DNA of 64,000 bases from OLB11 sp041392835 (GTDB lineage Bacteria; Bacteroidota; Bacteroidia; Chitinophagales; Chitinophagaceae). The translations under genes were made by a program, and so were the position numbers. A model generated the notes under the pieces. It made no database searches, was not told the DNA's origin, and saw only the letters and a program-made list of their open reading frames with translations. Shown here in pieces: positions 23,987 to 31,867 of the stretch (positions are counted from its first letter, which is position 1; every line of letters begins with the position of its first letter). The stretch spans positions 1 through 64,000 of the forward strand of contig JAWKLF010000004.1 in assembly GCA_041392835.1 (NCBI GenBank), written 5' to 3'.

Positions 23987-24629
23987 ATGAAAAAAACAAT
24001 TTATTTATTGGCATGTATAGCATTTATGGCATCTTGTCAATCAGCACCAGAAGGAACTGAAGCTACAACATCAAACTCTAAAGAAGTAGCTAACAGCAAC
24101 TGGTAACACGTATCAAGTTGACTTAGCGAGTAGTAAAGTTGCTTTTGTGGGGTCCAAGCCAGTGGGTACTCATTCAGGAGAATTTATGCTTAGTAGTGGC
24201 AACCTAAATATGGAAAATAACAAAATCACTTCTGGCCAATTTGTAATTGATATAAACAGTTTAAAAATTACAGATCAAGACACTAATTATATGAGCAAAT
24301 TATACGGTCACTTATTAAGTGCTGATTTTTTTGATGCGGCAAAATACGGTACCGCTAAATTTGAAGTAACTGGATGCGATGCTTTAGAAAATAAATCTGA
24401 AGGTACTCATACTCACACAATCAGTGGCAACTTAACATTGAAAGATAGCTCACAAAATGTAAGTTTCCCAGCTACCATTGCTATGACAGATAATGGTTTA
24501 ACAGCAACTGCAGAATTTATAATTGACAGAACCAAATGGGGACTATTTTATGGTAATGACAAATCATTAGGAGATAAATTTATTTACCCTGAAGTAAAAA
24601 TCAACTTAAATATTTCGGCTAATAAATAA
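23987..24629 (+). CDS. YceI-family lipoprotein, one apparent frameshift
   Basis: The gene starts at ATG 23987 with a lipoprotein signal, MKKTIYLLACIAFMASC, the last Cys being the lipidation site. The YceI beta-barrel domain follows (YQVDLASSKVAFVGSKPVG, SGQFVIDINSLKITD, LLSADFFDAAKYGTAKFEV). YceI proteins bind isoprenoid-like lipids in the envelope. The first frame stops at 24104-24106; the rest is in the next frame, so one indel lies near 24085-24103. The fold is otherwise complete to the stop at 24627. A terminator follows. Confidence 0.85.
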
Positions 24630-24652
24630 TACATAATAGTTTATTGAAAACG

Positions 24653-24681
24653 AAAAGGCTGTTCTATGAACGGCCTTTTTT
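24653..24681 (+). terminator. Intrinsic terminator after yceI
   Basis: AAAAGGC-GTTC/GAAC-GGCCTTTT forms a stem with TAT loop, followed by T6. Confidence 0.8.
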
Positions 24682-24696
24682 GTTTTATTTGCAAAA

Positions 24697-24779
24697 AATC
24701 TCAATTCAGGCAACATGGATGTACTTCCTATATAGTACTTCTTCATTTGTAACGAATAAAGGATATAGAGATAATACAT
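24697..24779 (-). pseudogene. Truncated GIY-YIG copy at array edge
   Basis: The first ~27 codons (MYYLYILYSLQ to SMLPELR) match the array genes, then similarity stops at 24697 and unrelated sequence after the yceI terminator begins. This marks the downstream edge of the amplification. Confidence 0.8.
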
Positions 24780-24885
24780 CTAATAAAAATATTAAAAAAA
24801 AGACAGCCTTTTTATGACTGCCTTTGTATGGTGACCGCGTAAGGATTCAAACCTTAAACCTTCCCGACACCAGTGTCGGGATGCT

Positions 24886-25143
24886 CTATTCAGTTGAGCT
24901 GCGTGTAATAAGTTGCTGTATTCGTAAACTGCTTTTCCATCTTTTTATTTGAAATTCTCGGCTTCGTGCATCCTCTATTGATGTATATGTTTCTCTATAT
25001 ACTATCTCCCAATCCTTGGCCTTGGATGTAAAGCCTTTGTGATTTAATAAATGTTGTTTCAATCTCAATTCAGGCAACATGGATGTACTTCCTATATAGT
25101 ACTTCTTCATTTGTAACGAATAAAGGATATAGAGATAATACAT
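24886..25143 (-). CDS. GIY-YIG endonuclease, array copy 1 (intact)
   Basis: This 85-residue single-domain nuclease belongs to the small GIY-YIG (UPF0213/YhbQ-like) group. Motifs are YYLYIL for GIY, YYIGST for YIG, the conserved Arg in LPELRLKQHL and the metal-binding Glu in RSREFQIKRWK. Most of the protein is the catalytic domain, so DNA specificity must lie in this fold or a partner. Its final six codons are built from the 5' part of a tRNA-like sequence. Intact copies are identical in protein sequence. Possible roles are homing into tRNA genes or a selfish or defensive array; this is inference. Confidence 0.85.
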   Translation of the reverse strand: MYYLYILYSLQMKKYYIGSTSMLPELRLKQHLLNHKGFTSKAKDWEIVYRETYTSIEDARSREFQIKRWKSSLRIQQLITRSSTE

Positions 25144-25251
25144 CTAATAAAAATATTAAAAAAAAGACAGCCTTTTTATGACTGCCTTTGTATGGTGATC
25201 TCGCGTAAGGATTCAAACCTTAAACCTTCCCGACACCAGTGTCGGGATGCT

Positions 25252-25509
25252 CTATTCAGTTGAGCTGCGTGTAATAAGTTGCTGTATTCGTAAACTGCTT
25301 TTCCATCTTTTTATTTGAAATTCTCGGCTTCGTGCATCCTCTATTGATGTATATGTTTCTCTATATACTATCTCCCAATCCTTGGCCTTGGATGTAAAGC
25401 CTTTGTGATTTAATAAATGTTGTTTCAATCTCAATTCAGGCAACATGGATGTACTTCCTATATAGTACTTCTTCATTTGTAACGAATAAAGGATATAGAG
25501 ATAATACAT
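25252..25509 (-). CDS. GIY-YIG endonuclease, array copy 2 (intact)
   Basis: The protein is identical to copy 1 (85 residues, all four GIY-YIG motifs). The upstream terminator of the previous unit lies about 35 bp before the ATG, so there is little room for an own promoter; the AT-rich ATTAAAAATA stretch is the only candidate leader. Confidence 0.85.
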   Translation of the reverse strand: MYYLYILYSLQMKKYYIGSTSMLPELRLKQHLLNHKGFTSKAKDWEIVYRETYTSIEDARSREFQIKRWKSSLRIQQLITRSSTE

Positions 25510-25613
25510 CTAATAAAAATATTAAAAAAAGACAGCCTTTTTATGACTGCCTTTTGTGGTGACCGCGTAAGGATTCAAACCTTAAACCTTCCTGACACCA
25601 GTGTCGGGATGCT

Positions 25614-25871
25614 CTATTCAGTTGGAGCTGCGTGTAATAAGTTGCTGTATTCGTAAACTGCTTTTCCATCTTTTTATTTGAAATTCTCGGCTTCGTGCAT
25701 CCTCTATTGATGTATATGTTTCTCTATATACTATCTCCCAATCCTTGGCCTTGGATGTAAGCCTTTGTGATTTAATAAATGTTGTTTCAATCTCAATTCA
25801 GGCAACATGGATGTACTTCCTATATAGTACTTCTTCATTTGTAACGAATAAAGGATATAGAGATAATACAT
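25614..25871 (-). pseudogene. GIY-YIG array copy 3, frameshifted
   Basis: This is the same gene with one A missing in the codons for FTSKA (GGATGTAAGCC on the plus strand instead of GGATGTAAAGCC) and one extra G near the D-arm. The neighbouring inverted repeat also has one C to T change. Confidence 0.8.
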
Positions 25872-25976
25872 CTAATAAAAATATTAAAAAAAAGACAGCC
25901 TTTTTATGACTGCCTTTTGTAGTGACCGCGTAAGGATTCAAACCTTAAACCTTCCCGACACCAGTGTCGGGATGCT

Positions 25977-26234
25977 CTATTCAGTTGAGCTGCGTGTAAT
26001 AAGTTGCTGTATTCGTAAACTGCTTTTCCATCTTTTTATTTGAAATTCTCGGCTTCGTGCATCCTCTATTGATGTATATGTTTCTCTATATACTATCTCC
26101 CAATCCTTGGCCTTGGATGTAAAGCCTTTGTGATTTAATAAATGTTGTTTCAATCTCAATTCAGGCAACATGGATGTACTTCCTATATAGTACTTCTTCA
26201 TTTGTAACGAATAAAGGATATAGAGATAATACAT
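25977..26234 (-). CDS. GIY-YIG endonuclease, array copy 4 (intact)
   Basis: The 85-residue protein is identical to copies 1, 2 and 11. It keeps the tRNA-like tail, the unmutated inverted repeat (25954-25971) and the terminator. Confidence 0.85.
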   Translation of the reverse strand: MYYLYILYSLQMKKYYIGSTSMLPELRLKQHLLNHKGFTSKAKDWEIVYRETYTSIEDARSREFQIKRWKSSLRIQQLITRSSTE

Positions 26235-26339
26235 CTAATAAAAATATTAAAAAAAAGACAGCCTTTTTATGACTGCCTTTTGTAGTGACCGCGTAAGGAT
26301 TCAAACCTTAAACCTTCCCGACACCAGTGTCGGGATGCT

Positions 26340-26598
26340 CTATTCAGTTGAGCTGCGTGTAATAAGTTGCTGTATTCGTAAACTGCTTTTCCATCTTTTT
26401 ATTTGAAATTCTCGGCTTCGTGCATCCTCTATTGATGTATATGTTTCTCTATATACTATCTCCCAATCCTTGGCCTTGGATGTAAAGCCTTTGTGATTTA
26501 ATAAATGTTGTTTCAATCTCAATTCAGGCAACATGGATGTACTTCCTATATAGTACTTCTTCATTTGTAACGAATAAAGGGATATAGAGATAATACAT
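26340..26598 (-). pseudogene. GIY-YIG array copy 5, one extra G near start
   Basis: An extra G in the first codons (AAAGGGATATAG) puts the usual ATG at 26598 out of frame. The rest is intact from the internal Met at 26564 (74 residues), which would lack the GIY strand. Confidence 0.8.
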
Positions 26599-26702
26599 CT
26601 AATAAAAATATTAAAAAAAAGACAGCCTTTTTATGACTGCCTTTTGTGGTGACCGCGTAAGGATTCAAACCTTAAACCTTCCGACACCAGTGTCAGGATG
26701 CT

Positions 26703-26962
26703 CTATTCAGTTGAGCTGCGTGTAATAAGTTGCTGTATTCGTAAACTGCTTTTCCATCTTTTTATTTGAAATTCTCGGCTTCGTGTGCATCCTCTATTGA
26801 TGTATATGTTTCTCTATATACTATCTCCCAATCCTTGGCCTTGGATGTAAAGCCTTTGTGATTTAATAAATGTTGTTTCAATCTCAATTCAGGCAACATG
26901 GATGTACTTCCTATATAGTACTTCTTCATTTGTAACGAATAAAGGATATAGAGATAATACAT
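26703..26962 (-). pseudogene. GIY-YIG array copy 6, frameshifted near C-terminus
   Basis: A 2-base insertion (CGTGTGCATCC) shifts the frame after SIEDA, replacing the conserved RSREFQIKRWK with AHEAENFK and an early stop. The inverted repeat of this unit is one base short and has a G to A change. Confidence 0.8.
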
Positions 26963-27065
26963 CTAATAAAAATATTAAAAAAAGACAGCCTTTTTATGAC
27001 TGCCTTTTGTAGTGACCGCGTAAGGATTCAAACCTTAAACCTTCCCGACACCAGTGTCGGGATGC

Positions 27066-27324
27066 TCTTATTCAGTTGAGCTGCGTGTAATAAGTTGCTG
27101 TATTCGTAAACTGCTTTTCCATCTTTTTATTTGAAATTCTGCTTTCGTGCATCCTCTATTGATGTATATGTTTCTCTATATACTATCTCCCAATCCTTGG
27201 CCTTGGATGTAAAGCCTTTGTGATTTAATAAATGTTGTTTCAATCTCAATTCAGGCAACATGGATGTACTTCCTATATAGTACTTCTTCATTTGTAACGA
27301 ATAAAGGATATAGAGATAATACAT
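27066..27324 (-). pseudogene. GIY-YIG array copy 7, frameshifted near C-terminus
   Basis: The frame is altered after SIEDAR (CTGCTTTCG in place of CTCGGCTTCG), giving an early stop at 27127. One extra T lies between the gene end and the inverted repeat. Confidence 0.8.
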
Positions 27325-27429
27325 CTAATAAAAATATTAAAAAAAGACAGCCTTTTTATGACTGCCTTTTGTGGTCGACCGCGTAAGGATTCAAACCTTA
27401 AACCTTCCCGACACCAGTGTCGGAATGCT

Positions 27430-27685
27430 CTATTCAGTTGAGCTGCGTGTAATAAGTTGCTGTATTCGTAAACTGCTTTTCCATCTTTTTATTTGAAATT
27501 CTCGGCTTCGTCATCTCTATTGATGTACTATATTTCTCTATATACTATCTCCCAATCCCTTCCTTGGATGTAAAGCCTTTGTGATTTAATAAATGTTGTT
27601 TCAATCTCAATTCAGGCAACATGGATATACTTCCTATATAGTACTTCTTCATTTGTAACGAATAAAGGATATAGAGATAATACAT
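27430..27685 (-). pseudogene. GIY-YIG array copy 8, several indels
   Basis: Several small indels (CGTCATCTC, TGTACTATATTTC, AATCCCTTCC) break the frame, and the M in TSM is changed. No open reading frame of useful length is left. Confidence 0.75.
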
Positions 27686-27789
27686 CTAATAAAAATATTA
27701 AAAAAAAGACAGCCTTTTTATGACTGCCTTTTGTAGTGACCGCGTAAGGATTCAAACCTTAAAGCCTTCCCGACACAGTGTCGGGATGC

Positions 27790-28042
27790 TCATCATTGAG
27801 CTGCGTGAATAAGTTGCTGTATTCGTAAACTGCTTTTCCATCTTTTTATTTGAAATTCTCGGCTTCGTGCATCCTCTATTGATGTATATGTTTCTCTATA
27901 TACTATCTCCCAACTTGGCCTTGGATGTAAAGCTTTTGTGATTTAATAAATGTTGTTTCAATCTCAATTCAGGCAACATGGATGTACTTCCTATATAGTA
28001 CTTCTTCATTTGTAACGAATAAAGGATATAGAGATAATACAT
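27790..28042 (-). pseudogene. GIY-YIG array copy 9, several indels
   Basis: Deletions occur at CCCAACTTGG and at the gene end (CATCATTGAGCTGCGTGAATAAG). The inverted repeat also has one base missing (GACACAGTGTC). Confidence 0.75.
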
Positions 28043-28146
28043 CTAATAAAAATATTAAAAAAAGACAGCCTTTTATGACTGCCTTTTGTGGTGACCTGCG
28101 TAAGGATTCAAACCTAAACCTTCCCTGACACCAGTGTCGGGATGCT

Positions 28147-28399
28147 CTATTCAGTTGAGCTGCGTGTAATAAGTTGCTGTATTCGTAAACTGCTTTTCCA
28201 TCTTTTTATTTGAAATTCTCGGCTTCGTGCATCCTCTATTGATGTATGTTTCTCTATATACTATCTCCCCCAATCCCTTTTGATGTAAAGCCTTTGTGAT
28301 TTAATAAATGTTGTTTCAATCTCAATTCAGGCAACATGGATGTACTTCCTATATAGTACTTCTTCATTTGTAACGAATAAAGGATATAAGATAATACAT
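28147..28399 (-). pseudogene. GIY-YIG array copy 10, several indels
   Basis: Indels occur at GATGTATGTTTC, CCCCCAATCCC and GGATATAAGATAAT, and the T-arm/terminator region of the unit is also altered. Start and tail are otherwise recognisable. Confidence 0.75.
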
Positions 28400-28504
28400 C
28401 TAATAAAAATATTAAAAAAAGACAGCCTTTTTATGACTGCCTTTTGTAGTGACCGCGTAAGGATTCAAACCTTTAAACCTTCCCGACACCAGTGTCGGGA
28501 TGCT

Positions 28505-28762
28505 CTATTCAGTTGAGCTGCGTGTAATAAGTTGCTGTATTCGTAAACTGCTTTTCCATCTTTTTATTTGAAATTCTCGGCTTCGTGCATCCTCTATTGA
28601 TGTATATGTTTCTCTATATACTATCTCCCAATCCTTGGCCTTGGATGTAAAGCCTTTGTGATTTAATAAATGTTGTTTCAATCTCAATTCAGGCAACATG
28701 GATGTACTTCCTATATAGTACTTCTTCATTTGTAACGAATAAAGGATATAGAGATAATACAT
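28505..28762 (-). CDS. GIY-YIG endonuclease, array copy 11 (intact, tRNA-proximal)
   Basis: This is the first GIY-YIG gene after the intact tRNA-Arg and its terminator, with the same 85-residue protein as copies 1, 2 and 4. As the tRNA-proximal unit it may be closest to the founding insertion. Its ATG is about 33 bp past the terminator T-run. Confidence 0.85.
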   Translation of the reverse strand: MYYLYILYSLQMKKYYIGSTSMLPELRLKQHLLNHKGFTSKAKDWEIVYRETYTSIEDARSREFQIKRWKSSLRIQQLITRSSTE

Positions 28763-28813
28763 CTAATAAAAATATTAAAAAAAAGACAGCCTTTTTATGA
28801 CTGCCTTTTGTAG

Positions 28814-28887
28814 TGACCGCGTAAGGATTCAAACCTTAAACCTTCTGATCCGTAGTCAGATGCTCTATTCAGTTGAGCTACGCAGCT
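28814..28887 (-). tRNA. tRNA-Arg (anticodon ACG)
   Basis: This is a 74-nt cloverleaf: acceptor AGCTGCG/CGCGGTC (first pair A-C mismatch, two G-U), D-arm GCTC/GAGC, anticodon arm TCTGA-CTACGGA-TCAGA, variable AGGTT, T-arm TAAGG-TTTGAAT-CCTTA, discriminator A. CCA is not encoded. Anticodon ACG reads CGN after A34 deamination. A terminator follows, then the GIY-YIG array. This is the only unit in the region with a normal anticodon arm. Confidence 0.85.
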
Positions 28888-29141
28888 TCTTTATTTCAAT
28901 TTGCGTTAGGATTCTTACCCTAAACCTTCCCGACACCAGTGTCGGGATGCTCTATTCAGTTGAGCTACGCAGCCTTTATTTCAATTTGCGTTAGGATTCT
29001 TTAAACCTTCCCGACACCAGTGTCGGGATGCTCTATTCAGTTGAGCTACGCAGCCTTTATTTCAATTTGCGTTAGGATTCTTACCTAAACCTTCCCGACA
29101 CCAGTGTCGGGATGCTCTATTCAGTTGAACTACGCAGCCTT
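28888..29141 (-). repeat. Three ~83-bp tRNA-like repeats upstream of tRNA-Arg
   Basis: Each copy reads GGCTGCGTAGCTCAACTG, AATAGAGCAT, then the same CCCGACACTGGTGTCGGG inverted repeat (at 28929, 29010 and 29094), AAGGTTTA, a degenerate T-arm AGAATCCTAACGC and an A/T spacer. The 5' half copies tRNA-Arg and would pair well with its acceptor, but the 3' acceptor strand (CGCAAAT) no longer pairs. These copies have no GIY-YIG gene. Confidence 0.75.
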
Positions 29142-29168
29142 TATTTTAAAGGATGCAAATATAAACCT

Positions 29169-29176
29169 TACTTTTG
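29169..29176 (+). promoter_or_regulatory. -7 box for rlmH
   Basis: TACTTTTG matches TAnnTTTG, 23 bp before the rlmH ATG at 29200 and just outside the tRNA-like repeats. Confidence 0.45.
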
Positions 29177-29199
29177 TCTTCTCAAAGAATTTATTAAAT

Positions 29200-29673
29200 A
29201 TGACTATAGAATTATGGACATTGGGAAAAGAGCATACCAAATTGCTCGACGATGGCATCCATGAATATGTAAAGAGAATTAACAGATACCACGCTTTTTC
29301 TTTGATTAATATTGACAACTCAAAAATTAATAAAAAACTTAGCAAAGAGCTTGTTTTGGAAAAAGAAGCTACTCTGATATTAAGCAAATTGCACGAAAAA
29401 GATATTTTGATAACTTTAGATGAAAGAGGACAATCATTTACATCTATTCAGTTTGCTGAAAAACTAAACAACTTAATGACTATTTCATCTACTAAAATTA
29501 TTTTTTTAATTGGTGGTAGCTATGGTATAGCTGAAAGTGTAAAGAAAAAATCGAAACTCATTATGAAGCTTTCATCTTTCACTTTTCCGCACCAAATAGT
29601 ACGTCTATTATTTACGGAACAACTCTATAGAGCATTTTCTATCTTGAAAAATGAAAAATATCATCATGAATAA
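29200..29673 (+). CDS. rlmH: 23S rRNA pseudouridine-1915 N3-methyltransferase
   Basis: This 157-residue SPOUT-class methyltransferase modifies Psi1915 in helix 69 of 23S rRNA. Seen motifs are ITLDERGQSFTSIQFAEKL, the knot sequence IIFLIGGSYGIAESV and the C-terminal SSFTFPHQIVRLLFTEQLYRAF ending in KYHHE. A longer frame begins at 29104 inside the tRNA-like repeats, but ATG 29200 gives the family length and follows a -7 box. Confident assignment. Confidence 0.95.
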   Translation: MTIELWTLGKEHTKLLDDGIHEYVKRINRYHAFSLINIDNSKINKKLSKELVLEKEATLILSKLHEKDILITLDERGQSFTSIQFAEKLNNLMTISSTKIIFLIGGSYGIAESVKKKSKLIMKLSSFTFPHQIVRLLFTEQLYRAFSILKNEKYHHE

Positions 29674-29693
29674 GGAAAATAGTTTTTTTTATC

Positions 29694-29701
29694 TATTTTT
29701 G
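29694..29701 (+). promoter_or_regulatory. -7 box upstream of tRNA-Met
   Basis: TATTTTTG matches TAnnTTTG and lies 46 bp before the mature tRNA 5' end, leaving a short leader. Confidence 0.4.
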
Positions 29702-29747
29702 CACTCCTTTCAAAGTACCCAAATTCTAAACCACACTTTGATAATAT

Positions 29748-29821
29748 GGCGAGGTAGCTCAGGTGGTTAGAGCGCAGGATTCATAACCCTGAGGTGATGG
29801 GTTCAACTCCCATCCTCGCTA
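29748..29821 (+). tRNA. tRNA-Met (anticodon CAT)
   Basis: This is a 74-nt cloverleaf: acceptor GGCGAGG/CCTCGCT, D-arm GCTC/GAGC, anticodon arm CAGGA-TTCATAA-CCCTG, T-arm ATGGG-TTCAACT-CCCAT, discriminator A. The loop has CAT. The lack of the initiator C1-A72 mismatch and GGG stem favours elongator Met, though Ile2 cannot be fully excluded. The closing pair of the anticodon loop is an A-C mismatch. CCA is not encoded. Confidence 0.9.
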
Positions 29822-29825
29822 CTTA

Positions 29826-29851
29826 AAAATCCCGATTCATTCGGGATTTTT
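29826..29851 (+). terminator. Terminator after tRNA-Met, shared with convergent gene
   Basis: AAAAATCCCGA and TCGGGATTTTT form an 11-bp stem around TTCA, flanked by A and T runs, so it can work in both directions. The convergent methyltransferase gene ends at its edge. Confidence 0.85.
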
Positions 29852-30695
29852 ATTTTTTTACAGCTACTACAATTCTATACTCCCAATATTTTTCTTGCAA
29901 AGACCTATATTGAAAATAGCCTGATTGATAATGCTTTTTACCATATCGAGACGTGTTGTGAAATAAATTGTATAGCTTAGAAGGTATAGCGCCCCACAAA
30001 TAAGCATAATACATTTTTCTTGCAGAAGGCATAACATGTTCACTTACATTGTCGTTTTCTATTAGTTCAAACCCACTTTGAAGTAGTATGTTGATGAAAT
30101 TTTCTTCACTATGAAACTCTTCAATAGCCCACAAGTCACCCCAATTTTTCATATATTGTTTTTCATCAAGTAGTCCTTTGGGAGTTAAAAAATAATCTGC
30201 TACTACCAAGCGTCCGCCTTTTTTAAGCAAACGATATGCTTCTTTAATAAAATCAGTTTTGGGACTGGCATGGCAACTGCTTTCGCAAGCCCAAATTACA
30301 TCAAAGGTTTCAGAGATAAAGTCAGTATGGTTAAAGTTTTGGAGTGAAAATTGTATAGCGTCTTTTTTTTTGAATGTATCTAAAAATGAATTTGCAATTG
30401 CTAATTGTTTTTCACTCAAAGAAACTCCCTTTATAGAGCAATTAAATTCATTAGCCAAATAAAATGCACTTCCCCCTACGCCACAACCAGCATCTAATAC
30501 ATGGCTTTTGTGTTGTATGTGTGCTCGCTTAGCCATCTGTATATTCGTATTGTGCAGTGCATCTGCAAAAGTCTTTGTGTATTCATCCCAATAACCAAAA
30601 TGTACAGCTTTGTTTTTATTTAGTTTCCACCAAATTGTATAATGGTCTATGGTTTGATTGTAATAATCAGCAATATTTTTTTCTGCAGTATTCAT
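29850..30695 (-). CDS. Class I SAM-dependent methyltransferase
   Basis: This 281-residue protein has motif I VLDAGCGVGGSAFYLA (about 68-83), motif II-like QFSLQNFNHTDF and FDVIWACESSCHA, and post-I KGVSLSEKQLAIAN. The pattern resembles small-molecule methyltransferases of the sarcosine/tocopherol/rifamycin type (Methyltransf_11/25). The substrate is unknown. Its start codon directly adjoins the folE stop, so it probably lies in one operon with queD and folE. Confidence 0.75.
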   Translation of the reverse strand: MNTAEKNIADYYNQTIDHYTIWWKLNKNKAVHFGYWDEYTKTFADALHNTNIQMAKRAHIQHKSHVLDAGCGVGGSAFYLANEFNCSIKGVSLSEKQLAIANSFLDTFKKKDAIQFSLQNFNHTDFISETFDVIWACESSCHASPKTDFIKEAYRLLKKGGRLVVADYFLTPKGLLDEKQYMKNWGDLWAIEEFHSEENFINILLQSGFELIENDNVSEHVMPSARKMYYAYLWGAIPSKLYNLFHNTSRYGKKHYQSGYFQYRSLQEKYWEYRIVVAVKK

Positions 30696-31301
30696 TTAAT
30701 GCAAATCGGCTGCTACAAGTCTTAAAAATTCAGATCTTGTCTTATCATTTTCAAATACACCCGAAAACGCTGATGTGGTTGTAGAAGAGTTTTGTTTTTG
30801 TACTCCACGCATCATCATACATAAGTGTTTAGCTTCAATTACTACTGCTACCCCTACAGGGTTTAGTGCCTCATTTACAGCATCCAATATCTGATGTGTC
30901 ATTCGTTCTTGTACTTGTAAGCGGCGTGCAAAACAATCCACTACCCTTGCTAATTTGCTGAGCCCAGTTATGTAACCATCGGGTATATATGCTATATGGG
31001 CTTTGCCAAAAAAAGGCAACATATGATGCTCGCACATCGAAAACAATTCTATATCCTTTACGATAACCATTTCGCTATAGCTTTCTTTAAACTTTGCACT
31101 ATTGATGATTGACACGGCATCCATTTCATAACCCTGAGTCATATACATCATAGCTTTGGCTACTCTGCTGGGTGTTTTTTCTAACCCTTCCCTTGTTGTA
31201 TCTTCTCCAAGTTCTTCAATGATGGCTTTATACGACGCAGAAAGATTGTTTAGTTTTTCTTCGTTAAAAAAATCTGCTTTTTTATAATGAATAACTGACA
31301 T
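30696..31301 (-). CDS. folE: GTP cyclohydrolase I
   Basis: This 201-residue enzyme turns GTP into 7,8-dihydroneopterin triphosphate, the first step to folate and queuosine. Motifs are DTTREGLEKTPSRVAKAM, the zinc and active-site segment FSMCEHHMLPFFGKAHIAYIPDG, split here as SMCEHHMLPFFG and HIAYIPDG, and QVQERMTHQI. The C-terminal AEAKHLCMMMRGV-like segment (VVIEAKHLCMMMRGV) supplies the further Cys ligand. Length is typical. It is 13 bp after queD, whose enzyme uses its product. Confidence 0.95.
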   Translation of the reverse strand: MSVIHYKKADFFNEEKLNNLSASYKAIIEELGEDTTREGLEKTPSRVAKAMMYMTQGYEMDAVSIINSAKFKESYSEMVIVKDIELFSMCEHHMLPFFGKAHIAYIPDGYITGLSKLARVVDCFARRLQVQERMTHQILDAVNEALNPVGVAVVIEAKHLCMMMRGVQKQNSSTTTSAFSGVFENDKTRSEFLRLVAADLH

Positions 31302-31314
31302 AATTTATTTTTTT

Positions 31315-31728
31315 TTAATGGCCAAAGTATGATACATAAATGCTTCGCGTTTCTATGAGTTTTACTTCATGCAAGTTTGCCCCCAATTGTTTTATATCTG
31401 CATCTAACTCATCCCAAATAGCTATCGCTAAATTTTCGGCTGAGGTAAATTTGCCTTGCATAAAAGGCACATCAATATTAAGATTTTTATGATCTATGGC
31501 TTCTACAATTTTTGCCTTAATCAAAGTGCCTAAGGTTTTAGCATTTACTACAAATCCTGTATCTGGATTAGGCATACCTTTTACGGTTACATGCAACTCA
31601 TAATTGTGTCCATGAAAATTTTGGTTAGAACATTTCCCAAATACTTCTTTGTTCTTTTCTTCCGACCATTGTTCGTTCCAAAGTTTGTGGGCAGCATTAA
31701 AATACTCAACCCTTGTAACATAAACCAT
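31315..31728 (-). CDS. queD: 6-carboxytetrahydropterin synthase
   Basis: This 137-residue PTPS-family enzyme has zinc ligands in FNAAHKL and the pair FHGHNYEL, and the catalytic Cys in FGKCSNQNFHGH. It converts dihydroneopterin triphosphate to 6-carboxytetrahydropterin on the way to 7-deazaguanine/queuosine. Its place directly before folE supports the pathway. The alternative, a pterin synthase for another pterin, is less likely. Confidence 0.9.
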   Translation of the reverse strand: MVYVTRVEYFNAAHKLWNEQWSEEKNKEVFGKCSNQNFHGHNYELHVTVKGMPNPDTGFVVNAKTLGTLIKAKIVEAIDHKNLNIDVPFMQGKFTSAENLAIAIWDELDADIKQLGANLHEVKLIETRSIYVSYFGH

Positions 31729-31867
31729 CCCTAAATATTTTTTTTACAAAACTACAACGCAACTATCACAAAATCTATATTAGGCTGTATTTATCATTCT
31801 ATAGCTTATTGAAATACTTGAAACAAAAAGCTGAACAATTTAAAATAATTCTGTGCAACTTTGCACT

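Larger units (their letters stand above)
24697..28813 (-). repeat. Tandem array of eleven ~363-bp GIY-YIG/tRNA-like/terminator units
   Basis: On the minus strand each unit contains an 85-codon GIY-YIG gene. Its last codons (TRSSTE, stop TAG) lie inside a tRNA D-arm-like sequence (CAGCTCAACTGAATAGAGCA). Then comes an inverted repeat CCCGACACTGGTGTCGGG where the anticodon arm should be, a T-arm (TAAGG-TTTGAAT-CCTTA), the 3' acceptor CGCGGTCA, and a terminator hairpin (AAAGGCAGTC/GGCTGTCTTT plus T-run). Inverted repeats start at 24863, 25229, 25591, 25954, 26317, 26680, 27044, 27407, 27769, 28123 and 28482, that is every 354-366 bp. The array ends in a truncated GIY-YIG copy (24697-24779). Units 3 and 5-10 carry small indels. 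Confidence 0.9.

Noticed and set aside
24835..28510. Eleven functional tRNA genes in the array
   Set aside because: The anticodon arm is a 20-nt hairpin with no 7-nt loop, and the 5' acceptor strand (TTACACG) does not pair with CGCGGTC. Only the copy at 28814-28887 folds as a normal tRNA.
24697..29141. CRISPR array
   Set aside because: The repeats are ~363 bp (or ~83 bp), lack unique spacers, and encode GIY-YIG proteins and tRNA-like sequence. No cas genes are present.
29104..29199. N-terminal extension of RlmH
   Set aside because: The frame is open through the tRNA-like repeat, but the extension is made of repeat sequence. The family length and a -7 box support ATG 29200.
31729..31867. preQ1-type riboswitch ahead of queD or mqnB
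   Set aside because: The region was looked at because queD is a queuosine gene, but no short pseudoknot-like C-rich aptamer pattern was recognised.
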